NCBI GenBank assembly: GCA_002297665.1
Contig: DBMS01000185.1
Coordinates: forward strand, 1-18,756
From: Holophagaceae bacterium UBA692
GTDB lineage: Bacteria; Acidobacteriota; Holophagae; Holophagales; Holophagaceae
Reading direction: 5' to 3'
Length of the DNA: 18,756 nucleotides
The position numbers and the translations under genes are program-made. The notes under the pieces are model-generated. The model did no database searches and was not told where the DNA came from. It was given only the letters and a program-made list of their open reading frames with translations. This document shows, piece after piece, positions 1 through 8,944 of the stretch. Each line of letters begins with the position of its first letter. The stretch's first letter is position 1.

Positions 1-454
1 CGGGGCGGCCCTGCCCCTGGACCCACAGGCGCTCGGCGCCGCGCAGGGTGGCCAGGGCCAGGGCGGCCTCCAGGGCGGCGACCCGCTCGCCATGGGGGCC
101 CGCGGCGCCCCACCGGCGGAAGTGGGCGGAAAGGACCTCCAGGTAGTCCCGGTCCAGCTCGGCGCGCCGGGCCCGCAGGGCCGGTTCGGCCTCCATCCGC
201 TCCAGGCGGCGCAGCCAGGGCGCGCGGTCCTCCTCCAGGTGCCGGGCCAGGGCCTGGAAGGCCTCCGGGAGCCCGGCGCGCTCCAGCACTTCGGCCAGGC
301 CCCGCACCAGGTCGGCGTGGTCGTGGAAGACGATGGCCTCCAGTTCGGCGGGCGAGCGCAGGTCCGTGGGGCTCCCGGATTCCAGGGCGGCCAGGGTGCG
401 GTCCAGGATCTCCCTGCGCTTCTGGAGTTGCCGTTCGCGTCTGCCCGCGGTCAT
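1..454 (-). CDS. Hypothetical protein, partial (C-terminus beyond left edge)
   Basis: I do not recognise this protein. The reading frame starts at an ATG 11 bp after the nfu stop codon and stays open to the window edge, giving about 151 visible residues. It begins MTAGRRERQLQKRREIL, a basic helical start, and continues as a predicted all-helical protein rich in Leu, Ala, Glu and Arg, without signal peptide, membrane segment or cysteines. The opening and the last part (LRARRAELDRDY, then an Ala/Leu-rich helix ending AERLWVQG) vaguely recall TetR-family regulators, but the helix-turn-helix that should follow the first helix is not visible, so this is only a hint. A short stem, CCGTC/GACGG (460-473), lies over the nfu stop codon just upstream. 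Spacing and strand suggest it is the last-transcribed visible gene of the SUF unit. The start codon has only a weak Shine-Dalgarno sequence. It is coding-like, but its function is unknown. Confidence 0.6.
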   Translation of the reverse strand, partial: MTAGRRERQLQKRREILDRTLAALESGSPTDLRSPAELEAIVFHDHADLVRGLAEVLERAGLPEAFQALARHLEEDRAPWLRRLERMEAEPALRARRAELDRDYLEVLSAHFRRWGAAGPHGERVAALEAALALATLRGAERLWVQGQGRP

Positions 455-465
455 GGAACCCGTCT

Positions 466-1017
466 TCAGACGGTGATGACCACGATCTCCGGGTCCACTT
501 CCTTGCGGAGGATCCCTTCGATGGCCATGAGCGTGCCCGTCAGCCCCGACGGGCAGGACCCGCAGGCGCCCAGGTAGCGGATCATCACCTGCTTCTCGTG
601 GCGGCCGACGATGTCCAGGCCGCCGCCGTCGGCGGCCAGGGCGGGGAGGATGCTGGTGGTGAGGACCTTGCGGATCTGCTGGATGAGGGGGTCCGACTCG
701 TCCACCTCGGGGCGGTCCCAGTGGGGGGCCTCGGGGGTGGCGCCCGCGGCGGAGGGAGCCTGGCGGATGGGGGGGGCCAGCTTGGGCAGGAGCTCGGTCC
801 AGCCGATGCCGTCGTCCTTGGTGACGGTGATGAACTTGTCCTGCATGAAGACCGACACCACGTGGCCGATGGCGAACAGGCCCCGCGCCAGCTCGTCGTG
901 CCCGGCCATCTCCGCGTCCCGGAAGGCCTTGGGGAAGCCCACGGTGACGGGCTCCTTGAGCTGGAACTTGACGGCGTTGGGATTGGGCGTGTACTCGATT
1001 TCGGCGATCTTCGGCAT
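466..1017 (-). CDS. nfu: Nfu-family iron-sulfur cluster carrier (Nfu_N + NifU C-terminal domain)
   Basis: This 183-residue protein probably binds a [4Fe-4S] cluster and passes it to apo-enzymes in the cytoplasm. Residues 1-85 match the Nfu_N domain (start MPKIAEIEYTPNPNAVKF; LFAIGHVVSVFMQDKFITVTK further on). A proline-rich linker (about 86-105) leads to a NifU C-terminal domain at about 105-183 with the cluster-binding CxxC (C152-G-S-C155, followed by PSGLTGTLM). This is the domain order of mitochondrial NFU1 and alphaproteobacterial Nfu, not of E. coli NfuA, whose N-terminus is an A-type-like domain. The frame is open further upstream, but the start at 1017 is chosen because the Nfu_N domain begins there and an AGGA ribosome-binding site sits about 7 bases ahead, overlapping the TAG stop of sufU. 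The gene is the sixth of the SUF unit. No SufA-type carrier is visible in the window, so Nfu may be the main carrier; that is inference. Confidence 0.9.
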   Translation of the reverse strand: MPKIAEIEYTPNPNAVKFQLKEPVTVGFPKAFRDAEMAGHDELARGLFAIGHVVSVFMQDKFITVTKDDGIGWTELLPKLAPPIRQAPSAAGATPEAPHWDRPEVDESDPLIQQIRKVLTTSILPALAADGGGLDIVGRHEKQVMIRYLGACGSCPSGLTGTLMAIEGILRKEVDPEIVVITV

Positions 1018-1025
1018 GGGGCGTC

Positions 1026-1475
1026 CTATTCGGTGCTGACGACGGCTTCGCCGTGGAGGGCGCTGTGCAGCGTGGCCCAGGGCAGCACGGCGCACTTCAC
1101 CCGGCTGGGCAGGTCCCGCACGCCCTGGAAGAGGCTGAGGCGCCCCAGGTCGTTGGGGTCGGTGGCGGTGTCCAGGGTGCCGCGGATCATGGCGCGGAAC
1201 TGCTCCACCAGCACCTCGGCCTCGGCCACGGGCTTGCCCTTGACGTTGACGGTCATGAGGCTGCTGGAGGCCTTGGAGATGGCGCAGCCGTGGCCCGTGA
1301 AGCGGATGTCCCGCACCACGCCGTCCTCCACCACCAGCTTGAGGACGATGTCGTCGCCGCACAGGGGGTTCAGGCCGTGGGCGTGGTGGGTGCAGGCCTC
1401 CAGGTCCCCGAAGTTGCGGGGCTTCTTGTTGTGCTCGATGATCACCTGCTGGTACAGCTCCCTGGGGTCGCTCAC
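1026..1475 (-). CDS. sufU: SufU, zinc-dependent sulfurtransferase partner of SufS
   Basis: This 149-residue protein belongs to the IscU/SufU fold family. In SufU-type systems it takes the persulfide sulfur from the SufS cysteine and hands it to the SufBCD scaffold. The ligand set is visible: C39 and D41 in LCGDDIV, C64 in GHGCAISKAS and C128 in VKCAVLPW. The roughly 20-residue insertion between the second and third cysteine blocks, compared with IscU, and the GHGCAIS motif mark it as SufU and not as the IscU scaffold. The start is GTG, and GTGA overlaps the sufS stop codon by four bases. AGGAG lies eight bases upstream inside sufS, so translation is probably coupled to sufS. No sufE is present, consistent with SufU being the sole sulfur acceptor. 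The length is normal for the family. Confidence 0.95.
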   Translation of the reverse strand: MSDPRELYQQVIIEHNKKPRNFGDLEACTHHAHGLNPLCGDDIVLKLVVEDGVVRDIRFTGHGCAISKASSSLMTVNVKGKPVAEAEVLVEQFRAMIRGTLDTATDPNDLGRLSLFQGVRDLPSRVKCAVLPWATLHSALHGEAVVSTE

Positions 1476-2707
1476 GAGAAGATCTCCTGGACGTTCAGGA
1501 TGCCAGAGACCAGGGCGTCCACGTCGGCCCGGGTGTTGAAATAGGCGAACGAGGCCCGGGTGGTGGCGGGGATGCCGAACCGGGTCATGACGGGCTGGGC
1601 GCAGTGGTGGCCGGCGCGCACGACCACCCCGGCGTGGTCCAGGATGGAGCCGATGTCGTGGGGGTGGATGCCCTCCAGCACGAAGGAGATGACCGAGGCC
1701 TTCTCCCTGGCCTCGCCGATGATGCGCAGGCCGGGGATGGCCTTGAGGCGCTCCGTGGCGTAGAGGAGCAGGTCGTGCTCGTGGGCGGCGATGCGGTCCA
1801 GGCCGAGGGCCCGGACGTAGTCGATGGCCGCGCCCAGCCCGATGGCCTGGGCGATGGGGGGGGTGCCCGCCTCGAACTTGCCCGGCACGGCGGCGAAGGT
1901 GGTGCCCTCCCAGGTGACCGAGAGGATCATGCTGCCGCCGCCGTGCCAGGGGGGCATGGACTCCAGCAGGCTCTTGCGGCCGTAGAGGACGCCGATGCCG
2001 GTGGGCCCGGAGAGCTTGTGTCCGCTGAAGACGTAGAAGTCGGCGTCCAGGTCCGCCACGTCCACCTTGAGGTGCGGCACCCCCTGGGCGCCGTCCACCA
2101 GCACGGGCACGCCCTTGGCGTGCGCCCTGCGGATGATCTCCTTGACGGGGTTGATGGTGCCCAGGACGTTGGAGACGTGGGTGACCCCCACGATCCTCGT
2201 GCGCTCCGTGAGGAGGTCGTCCAGGCCGTCCAGGATGAGTTCGCCGGCGTCGTTCATGGGGATGACGCGGATCCTGGCGCCGCGCTCCTCGGCCAGCAGC
2301 TGCCAGGGCACGATGTCGGAGTGGTGCTCCATGGCCGACAGCAGGATCTCGTCGCCCTCGTGGACGTTCTGGCGCCCGTAGGTCTGGGCGACCAGGTTGA
2401 TGCTCTCGGTGGTGCCGCGGGTCCAGATGATCTGCCTGGCGCTGGGCGCGTTGATCAGGGCGCGCACCTTCTCCCGGGCCTCCTCGAAGCGGTCCGTGGC
2501 CTCCTGGCTGAGGGTGGAGACGCCCCGGTGCACGTTGGTGTGCTCGAAGGACTGGTAGTGGGCCATGCGCTCGATGACGGGCAGGGGCGTGAGGCTGGAC
2601 ACGGCGCTGTCCAGGTACACCACGGGCTTGCCGTGGAAGGGCGTGGTGAGGGTGGGGAAGTCCGCGCGGATCTTCTGGACGTCCAGGGGGGCGGCGACGG
2701 TGCTCAT
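1472..2707 (-). CDS. sufS: SufS, PLP-dependent cysteine desulfurase (group II)
   Basis: A 411-residue cytoplasmic enzyme that removes sulfur from L-cysteine to give alanine and an enzyme persulfide, the sulfur source for cluster assembly. Visible motifs are MEHHSDIVPW (cofactor-stacking histidine region), VLVDGAQGVPH (PLP-binding aspartate), FSGHKLSGPTG with the Schiff-base lysine at K231, and RAGHHCAQPVM with the nucleophilic cysteine at C369. The short active-site loop around that cysteine is the group II (SufS/CsdA) pattern. The frame is open for a further 96 codons upstream, but those lie inside sufD. The start at 2707 is chosen because ATGA overlaps the sufD stop and family homology begins there (DVQKIRADFPTL). 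A GAGG sequence lies seven bases upstream. An uninterrupted C8 tract (1856-1863 on the given strand) occurs within the gene but leaves the frame intact. Confidence 0.97.
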   Translation of the reverse strand: MSTVAAPLDVQKIRADFPTLTTPFHGKPVVYLDSAVSSLTPLPVIERMAHYQSFEHTNVHRGVSTLSQEATDRFEEAREKVRALINAPSARQIIWTRGTTESINLVAQTYGRQNVHEGDEILLSAMEHHSDIVPWQLLAEERGARIRVIPMNDAGELILDGLDDLLTERTRIVGVTHVSNVLGTINPVKEIIRRAHAKGVPVLVDGAQGVPHLKVDVADLDADFYVFSGHKLSGPTGIGVLYGRKSLLESMPPWHGGGSMILSVTWEGTTFAAVPGKFEAGTPPIAQAIGLGAAIDYVRALGLDRIAAHEHDLLLYATERLKAIPGLRIIGEAREKASVISFVLEGIHPHDIGSILDHAGVVVRAGHHCAQPVMTRFGIPATTRASFAYFNTRADVDALVSGILNVQEIFS

Positions 2708-3981
2708 GACAGGGCCTCGAGGGTTCCGGACTGGGTGCGGGCCAGCACGGTCTGCCTCAGCTGGCGGCGCAGGCTCGTCACGGGGATGCGGGCCAGGAGG
2801 TCGGCGGCGAAGGCGTAGGTGAGCACGTTGCGGGCCAGGGCGGGATCCATGCCCCGGCTCTGAAGGTAGAAGAGGCCCTCGGGGTCCAGCTGGCCGATGG
2901 CCGCGCCGTGGGCGCACTTCACGTCGTCGGCGAAGATCTCCAGCTCGGGCTTGGTGTCGATGCGGGCCTTGGGGGACAGGAGGAGGCCGCGGCACTGCTG
3001 CTGGGCGTCCGTGCCCTGGGCCCCGGGGCGCACGAAGACCCGGCCGTTGAACACGGCGCGCGAGGCCTCGTCGGCGATGACCTTGTGGGACTGGCGGGTG
3101 GTGCAGTGGGGGACCGTGTGGTCCACGAAGGAGTGGGTGTCCGACAGCTGCGATCCGCCCAGGAGGGCCAGGCCGTCCAGGGTGAGTTCGGCGCCCTCGG
3201 CGGCCATGACCACGTGGGGCGTGGAGCGGGAGATGCGGCCGCCGAAGCTGATGGTGCGGCAGGCGTAGGCGGCGCCGCGCTCCACCCGCGCCGCCAGGTG
3301 GGAGAAGTGGAAGGCCTGGTCGGACTCCCGCTGCACGCGCTCATGGGTGAGCTGGGCGTCCTCCCGCACGATGACTTCGGCGACGGCGCTGGCGAGGTAG
3401 GTGCCCGTTCCCTGGTGCTCCTCCACCAGGATGGCGGAGGCCCCGCGCTCCACCACCACCAGCAGGCGGGGCAGGGCGAAGGTGGGCGCGGCGCCCTCCT
3501 GGCGGTTCACGAAGACCACGTGGAGGGGGGCTTCCACCCGGACGCCCTTGGGCACGACCACCAGGGCGCCGTCCTGGAACCGCGCCAGGTTGAGGTCGGC
3601 GAAGAAGTCCGATCCGGAAAGCGTGCCCAGGTCCTTCGCCATCTCGGTGGCGCAGGCCAGGTTGAGGAACCGCACGCCCGCGGGCAGGTTGGTGACGTTG
3701 CTGGCGTGGGGGGCGTAGTGGCCGTTCACGAAGACCAGGCGCGAGCCGCGGGCCTCCGGGAGGATGGCGTGGGCGATGTCGGCGTCCTGGGCGGCGCCGG
3801 GGGCGAATTCCAGGTCGCGCAGGGGGGCCAGGTCGGTGTACTTCCAGTCCTCCTGGCGGGTGGTGGGCAGTTCCTGGCCGTCCAGGGCCGCCTCGGCCCT
3901 GGCGCGCAGGGCCTCCCAGCCGGAGGGCCTCAGGCGCGAGAGGACGCCCGCGGCGAGGGGCGCGGCTTCCAGCGCCACCAT
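2704..3981 (-). CDS. sufD: SufD, SufBC2D scaffold subunit
   Basis: A 425-residue paralogue of SufB that pairs with it and with two SufC subunits to form the cytoplasmic scaffold on which Fe-S clusters are built. Recognisable landmarks are TRQEDWKYTDL (N-terminal SufD signature, about residues 38-48), the beta-helix core, and FADDVKCAHGAAIGQLD followed by LFYLQSRGM near residues 345-380. The Cys-x-His pair in the CAHG motif matches residues implicated in cluster assembly in E. coli SufD. The start at 3981 is an ATG in a TGATG overlap with the sufC stop, preceded by GGGGAGG five bases upstream. The gene ends in an ATGA overlap with sufS. SufD is the more diverged of the two SUF core proteins, and this one has a typical length. 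In-frame sequence upstream of the start belongs to sufC in another frame. Confidence 0.95.
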   Translation of the reverse strand: MVALEAAPLAAGVLSRLRPSGWEALRARAEAALDGQELPTTRQEDWKYTDLAPLRDLEFAPGAAQDADIAHAILPEARGSRLVFVNGHYAPHASNVTNLPAGVRFLNLACATEMAKDLGTLSGSDFFADLNLARFQDGALVVVPKGVRVEAPLHVVFVNRQEGAAPTFALPRLLVVVERGASAILVEEHQGTGTYLASAVAEVIVREDAQLTHERVQRESDQAFHFSHLAARVERGAAYACRTISFGGRISRSTPHVVMAAEGAELTLDGLALLGGSQLSDTHSFVDHTVPHCTTRQSHKVIADEASRAVFNGRVFVRPGAQGTDAQQQCRGLLLSPKARIDTKPELEIFADDVKCAHGAAIGQLDPEGLFYLQSRGMDPALARNVLTYAFAADLLARIPVTSLRRQLRQTVLARTQSGTLEALS

Positions 3982-4765
3982 CACGCCCTCCCCGCGGGGG
4001 CTTCGTCCTTGAGCCAGTCGTAGCCCCGCTCCTCCAGCTCGTCGGCGAGCTCCCTGCCGCCGGTGCGGATGATCCTGCCGCCGGAGAGCACATGCACCTT
4101 CGTGGGCTGGATGGTCTCCAGGATGCGGGGGAAGTGGGTGATGATGAGCTGGGCGCGGTCGGGGCCCTGGAGGGCCGTGACCGCCTCGCCCAGGACGCGC
4201 AGGGCGTCGATGTCCAGGCCCGAGTCCAGCTCGTCCAGGATGGCCAGCACGGGCTCCAGGACGCACATCTGGAGGATCTCGTTGCGCTTCTTCTCACCGC
4301 CGGAGAAGCCTTCGTTGAGGCTGCGGTCCAGGAAGGAGGGGTCCATCTTCACGAGCTTGATGCGCTCCTGGATGAAGTCGTCGAACTCCAGGGGGTCGAG
4401 CTCCTCGCGGCCGTTGGCCTCGGCCTTCTTGTTGTAGGCCAGGCGCAGGAAGGAGGCGTTGGAGACGCCGGGCACCTCGATGGGGTGCTGGAAGCCCAGG
4501 AAGATGCCGGCCCGGGCGCGCTCGTCGGCGGCCAGGTCGAAGAGGCTCTTCCCGAAAAAGAGCACTTCGCCGCCGGTGACCTCGTACGAGGGGTGGCCGG
4601 CCAGGACCTTGCCCAGGGTGGACTTGCCGCTGCCGTTGGGCCCCATGATGGCGTGCACCTCGCCGGCCTTGATCTCCAGGTCGATGCCCCTGAGGACGTC
4701 GTTTTCGCCGATGCGGGCGGTGAGGTTGCGGATGGAAAGCATGCTTGTCTCCGAATGGGTGTTCA

Positions 4766-4766
<1 letters not shown>
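3981..4766 (-). CDS. sufC: SufC, ABC-type ATPase of the SUF scaffold
   Basis: A 261-residue soluble ATPase that drives conformational change of SufB-SufD during cluster assembly. Numbered from the chosen start, Walker A is GPNGSGKST at 42-50. Further on are the FLGFQHP Q-loop region, the ABC signature SGGEKKRNEI, Walker B LAILDELDSGLD and the switch histidine in IITHFPR. The sequence has DELDSGLD where many ABC ATPases have DEPTSGLD, a usual SUF-type variation. Two starts are possible. The ATG at 4766 overlaps the sufB stop (TGATG) and has GGGAG nine bases upstream. A second ATG at 4742 has GGAG six bases upstream and gives 253 residues beginning MLSIRNL, which aligns with the start of E. coli SufC. 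I list the longer form because of the coupling, but the shorter form may be the real or a second product. Confidence 0.95.
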
Positions 4767-6205
<1,439 letters not shown>

Positions 6206-6228
6206 GGCCGGACCCAACCTTCCCGAAT

Positions 6229-6253
6229 AATCATGACTAGATTTGTCAACTTT
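6229..6253 (-). promoter_or_regulatory. IscR/Rrf2-like operator dyad upstream of sufB
   Basis: On the minus strand TTGAC, seven bases, then GTCAT forms a dyad with TGAC-N7-GTCA as perfect arms (6234-6248). The type 1 IscR consensus of E. coli has the same geometry, YYGAC-N7-GTCRR. Comparing all 25 positions by hand with the consensus as I remember it gives 19 matches. It overlaps both candidate promoters, so binding would repress. No Rrf2-family regulator gene is visible in the window, so the regulator is unknown. Confidence 0.45.
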
Positions 6254-6254
6254 G

Positions 6255-6275
6255 TCACGGATCCTTTGACCGTGA
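6255..6275. repeat. Inverted repeat TCACGG-N9-CCGTGA at end of TPR gene
   Basis: TCACGG (6255-6260) and CCGTGA (6270-6275) are perfect inverted arms directly after the stop codon of the TPR gene, and the 8-bp palindrome GTGATCAC (6272-6279) overlaps the right arm and the stop. No T-tract follows on the minus strand, so it is a poor intrinsic terminator. An operator or an mRNA 3' hairpin is as likely. Confidence 0.4.
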
Positions 6276-8129
6276 TCACAGATGACCGGCGGGCTGCTCC
6301 AGGTCATGAATCATTCCTTCCATCCGGGACCGGAGCAGGGTGGTCTGGCTCTCGGGCAGGTCGCCCGGGTCCGAGTCCAGGCCGTCCCGGAGCACCGCCA
6401 GGGCTTCGTCCTTCTCCCTGAGGGCCGCCAGGGCCATCCCCAACTGGAAATGATTGATCATCGTCGGCTCGCTTGCAATGACCGGATCCACAAGCTGGAC
6501 GACTTCCCGGGGGTGCTTGAGCTCGAGGAGGTACTGGCCGAGCAGGGTGCGGGCCCGGGCTTCCTGGCCGGGCAGGGGGTTGGCCTGGAGCCGGCGCACC
6601 TCGGCCAGGTCGGCTTCGGTGATCCTGGCGTTCATGAGCCGGTGGGCCTGGCGGATGATGGCCGCCTCCCAGGCGCCGCTGCTCTTGGGGTGGACGCCGA
6701 AGAAGACGTCCAGGGCGCGGTTGAGGCCCTTCTCGTCGTTGCGGTCCATGAGCGTGTCCAGGGCCAGGCGCAGGGCCTGGAAGCAGAGGCGCGGATGGCG
6801 GGCGCTGCCGGCGAAGAGCACGGCCTTGCCCAGGTTGGCCGACGGGTCCTTCTGGTAGGCCAGGTTCAGTTCCAGCCACTCCAGGCGCTCGCTCCTGTCC
6901 TTGCGCCGGGCCTTCTTCAGGGCGGCCTCGGCCTCGGCGAGGTTGCCCTCGGAAAGCCAGTCCTCGGCGTCGTCCAGCAGGTAGCGGGCCTCGGCCTTGC
7001 CGCCCCGGGCGCTGCGCAGCTGGGCGGCGTTCTCGGCGTCCAGGAGCAGGAGGAGCTGGGGGTCGCCGGGGTGCTGGCGCAGCAGCTCGGCGAGGATGGC
7101 GAAGGCCTTGGGGCGCTCGTCGGCGAGGATGTAGCCCTCGGCCAGGAGCTCCCGGACCCGCAGGTCCCCGGGGAGGTAGCCGGAGGCCTCCTTGAGCAGC
7201 GGGATGGCCTTGGGGGCCTCGCCCCGGGCCAGGAGGGCCTCGGCCAGGAGGCACAGGGTCTCCCCGTCCCGCTGGAGGTTCACGGCCTCCTGGGAGCTTT
7301 CCAGCGCGCCCTGCAGGTCCTCTTCCTCCAGGAGGAGCTCGGCCAGCTGGATCTTGGGGCCGGCCTCGTCGGGGCGCAGGTCGGAGGCGATGCGCAGGGT
7401 CTCGATGGCCGCGTCGGCCCGGGACGGGTCGTCCTGGAGCACCTTGGCCAGCAGCATCCAGCCCTCGAAGTGGCGGGGGCTGAGCTGCACCACGCGCCGC
7501 GCCAGCTGCTCGGCCTCGTCCCACACCTGGGCCACCTCCTTGAGGGCGGCCACGGTGAACACGAGCTCGTAGTTGCGGGGGTCCAGGGCCAGGGCCTCGC
7601 CCAGGCGCGCGGCGGCCTCGGGCAGCTGGCCGTTGTCCAGCAGGGCCGAGGTCTCCAGGAGGGCGCGCTTGAGCTGCGAGGCGGCCTTGGGCTTGGCGAT
7701 GGGCAGGATCCGGGCGCGGTAGCGGGTGAAGAGCTCGCGGGCGCTGATGAGCTGCAGGTTCTCCTCCACCAGTTGCTCCCACCGGGTGGAGAAGGCGCGC
7801 CCGTCCAGCTGCCCCTTGTGCTCCATCTCCTGCACCAGGGACATGAGGCCGTTGCGCAGCATCACCTCGCTGCGCTCCAGGCGCCCCATCTGGTCGGAGA
7901 CGGTCTCCAGGTAGGTCTCCACCCGGCGCAGGGTCTCCTCCAGGCCCGTGATCCGCTCCAGGAGGTGCTCGTCCAGGTCGTCCTCGGCCTCCATCTCCTC
8001 GGTTTCGTCCCAGGTCTGGTCTCCGGCCACGATGAGGAGGCGCGTGCCGCACTTGCGGCAGATCTCCCGTTCTCCCGGGTTCCAGGTGAAGCAGTTCTGG
8101 CAGAAGGTTCCAGGGTTCTCAGTGGTCAT
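6276..8129 (-). CDS. Zinc-ribbon, coiled-coil, TPR-repeat protein
   Basis: A 617-residue protein, cytoplasmic by the absence of signal peptide and membrane segments. It opens with a zinc ribbon: C10-x2-C13 and C24-x2-C27 (FCQNC and ICRKCGT). An acidic stretch (about 40-53) and a heptad-like coiled coil (about 55-110, LLERITGLEETLRRVETYLETV) follow. From about residue 150 to the end there are many TPR-like helix pairs, such as NGQLPEAAARLGEALALDP, AEQLARRVVQLSP and DEALAVLRDGLDSDPGD. The domain order suggests a protein-interaction hub, but I cannot name a partner or process. The Met start is required to include the zinc ribbon; the Shine-Dalgarno sequence is poor, and a TATCCT box (8141-8136) so close to the ATG would fit a very short leader. 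It is upstream of sufB on the same strand, but the 70-bp promoter gap argues for separate control. Confidence 0.85.
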   Translation of the reverse strand: MTTENPGTFCQNCFTWNPGEREICRKCGTRLLIVAGDQTWDETEEMEAEDDLDEHLLERITGLEETLRRVETYLETVSDQMGRLERSEVMLRNGLMSLVQEMEHKGQLDGRAFSTRWEQLVEENLQLISARELFTRYRARILPIAKPKAASQLKRALLETSALLDNGQLPEAAARLGEALALDPRNYELVFTVAALKEVAQVWDEAEQLARRVVQLSPRHFEGWMLLAKVLQDDPSRADAAIETLRIASDLRPDEAGPKIQLAELLLEEEDLQGALESSQEAVNLQRDGETLCLLAEALLARGEAPKAIPLLKEASGYLPGDLRVRELLAEGYILADERPKAFAILAELLRQHPGDPQLLLLLDAENAAQLRSARGGKAEARYLLDDAEDWLSEGNLAEAEAALKKARRKDRSERLEWLELNLAYQKDPSANLGKAVLFAGSARHPRLCFQALRLALDTLMDRNDEKGLNRALDVFFGVHPKSSGAWEAAIIRQAHRLMNARITEADLAEVRRLQANPLPGQEARARTLLGQYLLELKHPREVVQLVDPVIASEPTMINHFQLGMALAALREKDEALAVLRDGLDSDPGDLPESQTTLLRSRMEGMIHDLEQPAGHL

Positions 8130-8191
8130 GCCCCAAGGATAGCCGTACCCGGGGCGGCCCTCCCCCTGTAGAATCCCGGCAGAGGTGAAAA
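8130..8191. promoter_or_regulatory. Divergent intergenic region with -10-like box
   Basis: The 62 bp between two divergent genes must hold both promoters if neither lies in coding sequence. On the plus strand TAGAAT (8169-8174) is a good -10 match, but no convincing -35 is seen 16-18 bp upstream. AGAGG (8181-8185) is the ribosome-binding site of the plus-strand gene. On the minus strand only TATCCT (8141-8136) is noticeable. Confidence 0.35.
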
Positions 8192-8944
8192 GTGCTCGAG
8201 ACCTGGCTCAACCAGTCCCACGCCCTGCCCTGGCTCGTGATCATGTGGATCGCCGGGCTCCTGGGCTCGGTGGGGCACTGCGCGGGCATGTGCGGGCCCG
8301 TGGTGGCCTCCTTCGGCCTGGCCCAGGCCCGGCAGGGGGGCCGCATGTGGCCCCGGCACCTGCTGTTCCAGGCGGGCCGGGTGAGCACGTACGCGGTCCT
8401 GGGGGCGGCCATCGGCTTCCTGGGCGGATTCGCCCGGCTCCAGTCGGTGCAGGACATGCACGCCTGCTGCCGCCCCGGCGGCCAGGCCCTCATCGCCGCC
8501 GAGGCCTGGCCCTGGCAGGTGTGGGTGAAGCTGGGCATCGGGTTCCTCATGCTGCTCCTGGGCCTGTTCATGGCCCTGGGGCGCCGCGCCGACAGCCTCA
8601 TGGAGTTCCCCATGCCCAGGCCCATCCAGTCCTTCCTGGCCCGGGGCCTCAAATGGGGCGGGGCCCCCTACCTCCTGGGGCTGGCCTGGGGCTTCATCCC
8701 CTGCGGGCTGGTCTACATGATGCTCCTCAAGGCGCTGGACGCCGGGTCCTGGCGCATGGGGGCGGCGGGAATGGTCTGCTTCGGTCTGGGGAACCTTCCG
8801 GTTCTCCTGGGGCTGGGCCTGGCCGCCACCCGCCTCCGCCAGTCGTGGAGGACCGGCCTCCTGCGGCTGGGGGGGGTGGTGGTGGGGGCGATGGGGGGCT
8901 ACATCCTCTGGCAGGCGGTGACCCTGCTCCGGCTCCAAGGTTAG
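8192..8944 (+). CDS. TauE/SafE-type (UreH-like/DsbD_2) membrane protein
   Basis: A 250-residue inner-membrane protein with about six hydrophobic segments. The first segment carries HCAGMCGP (residues 29-36), and a later one carries GFIPCGLVY (about 167-175). This motif pair is the hallmark of the proteins annotated as sulfite exporter TauE/SafE family or UreH-like domain, related to the DsbD membrane core. Such proteins are often found near cytochrome cbb3 oxidase assembly and copper genes and are thought to handle metal or thiol chemistry; the substrate is not known here. The loop between the second and third membrane segments holds HACC, adding two more cysteines. The start is GTG with AGAGG seven bases upstream. 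A G8 tract (8869-8876) is intact in frame. No oxidase genes are adjacent, so context does not help to choose a role. Confidence 0.8.
   Translation: MLETWLNQSHALPWLVIMWIAGLLGSVGHCAGMCGPVVASFGLAQARQGGRMWPRHLLFQAGRVSTYAVLGAAIGFLGGFARLQSVQDMHACCRPGGQALIAAEAWPWQVWVKLGIGFLMLLLGLFMALGRRADSLMEFPMPRPIQSFLARGLKWGGAPYLLGLAWGFIPCGLVYMMLLKALDAGSWRMGAAGMVCFGLGNLPVLLGLGLAATRLRQSWRTGLLRLGGVVVGAMGGYILWQAVTLLRLQG

Larger units (their letters stand above)
6206..6275 (-). promoter_or_regulatory. Probable SUF operon promoter region
   Basis: This 70-bp gap between the TPR gene stop and the sufB start is AT-rich compared with its flanks. Reading the minus strand there are two overlapping -35-like hexamers: GTGACA (6258-6253), 17 bp from CATGAT (6235-6230), and a perfect TTGACA (6249-6244) whose best -10 at normal spacing is poor. 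The first pair is the better promoter by spacing, but I cannot decide between them. An inverted repeat and an IscR-like dyad overlap these boxes (listed separately). Confidence 0.5.

Noticed and set aside
6282..8171. A 629-codon plus-strand frame opposite the zinc-ribbon TPR gene
   Set aside because: The composition is typical antisense shadow (Gln/Gly/Leu/Val repeats); the minus-strand frame has zinc ribbon and TPR motifs.
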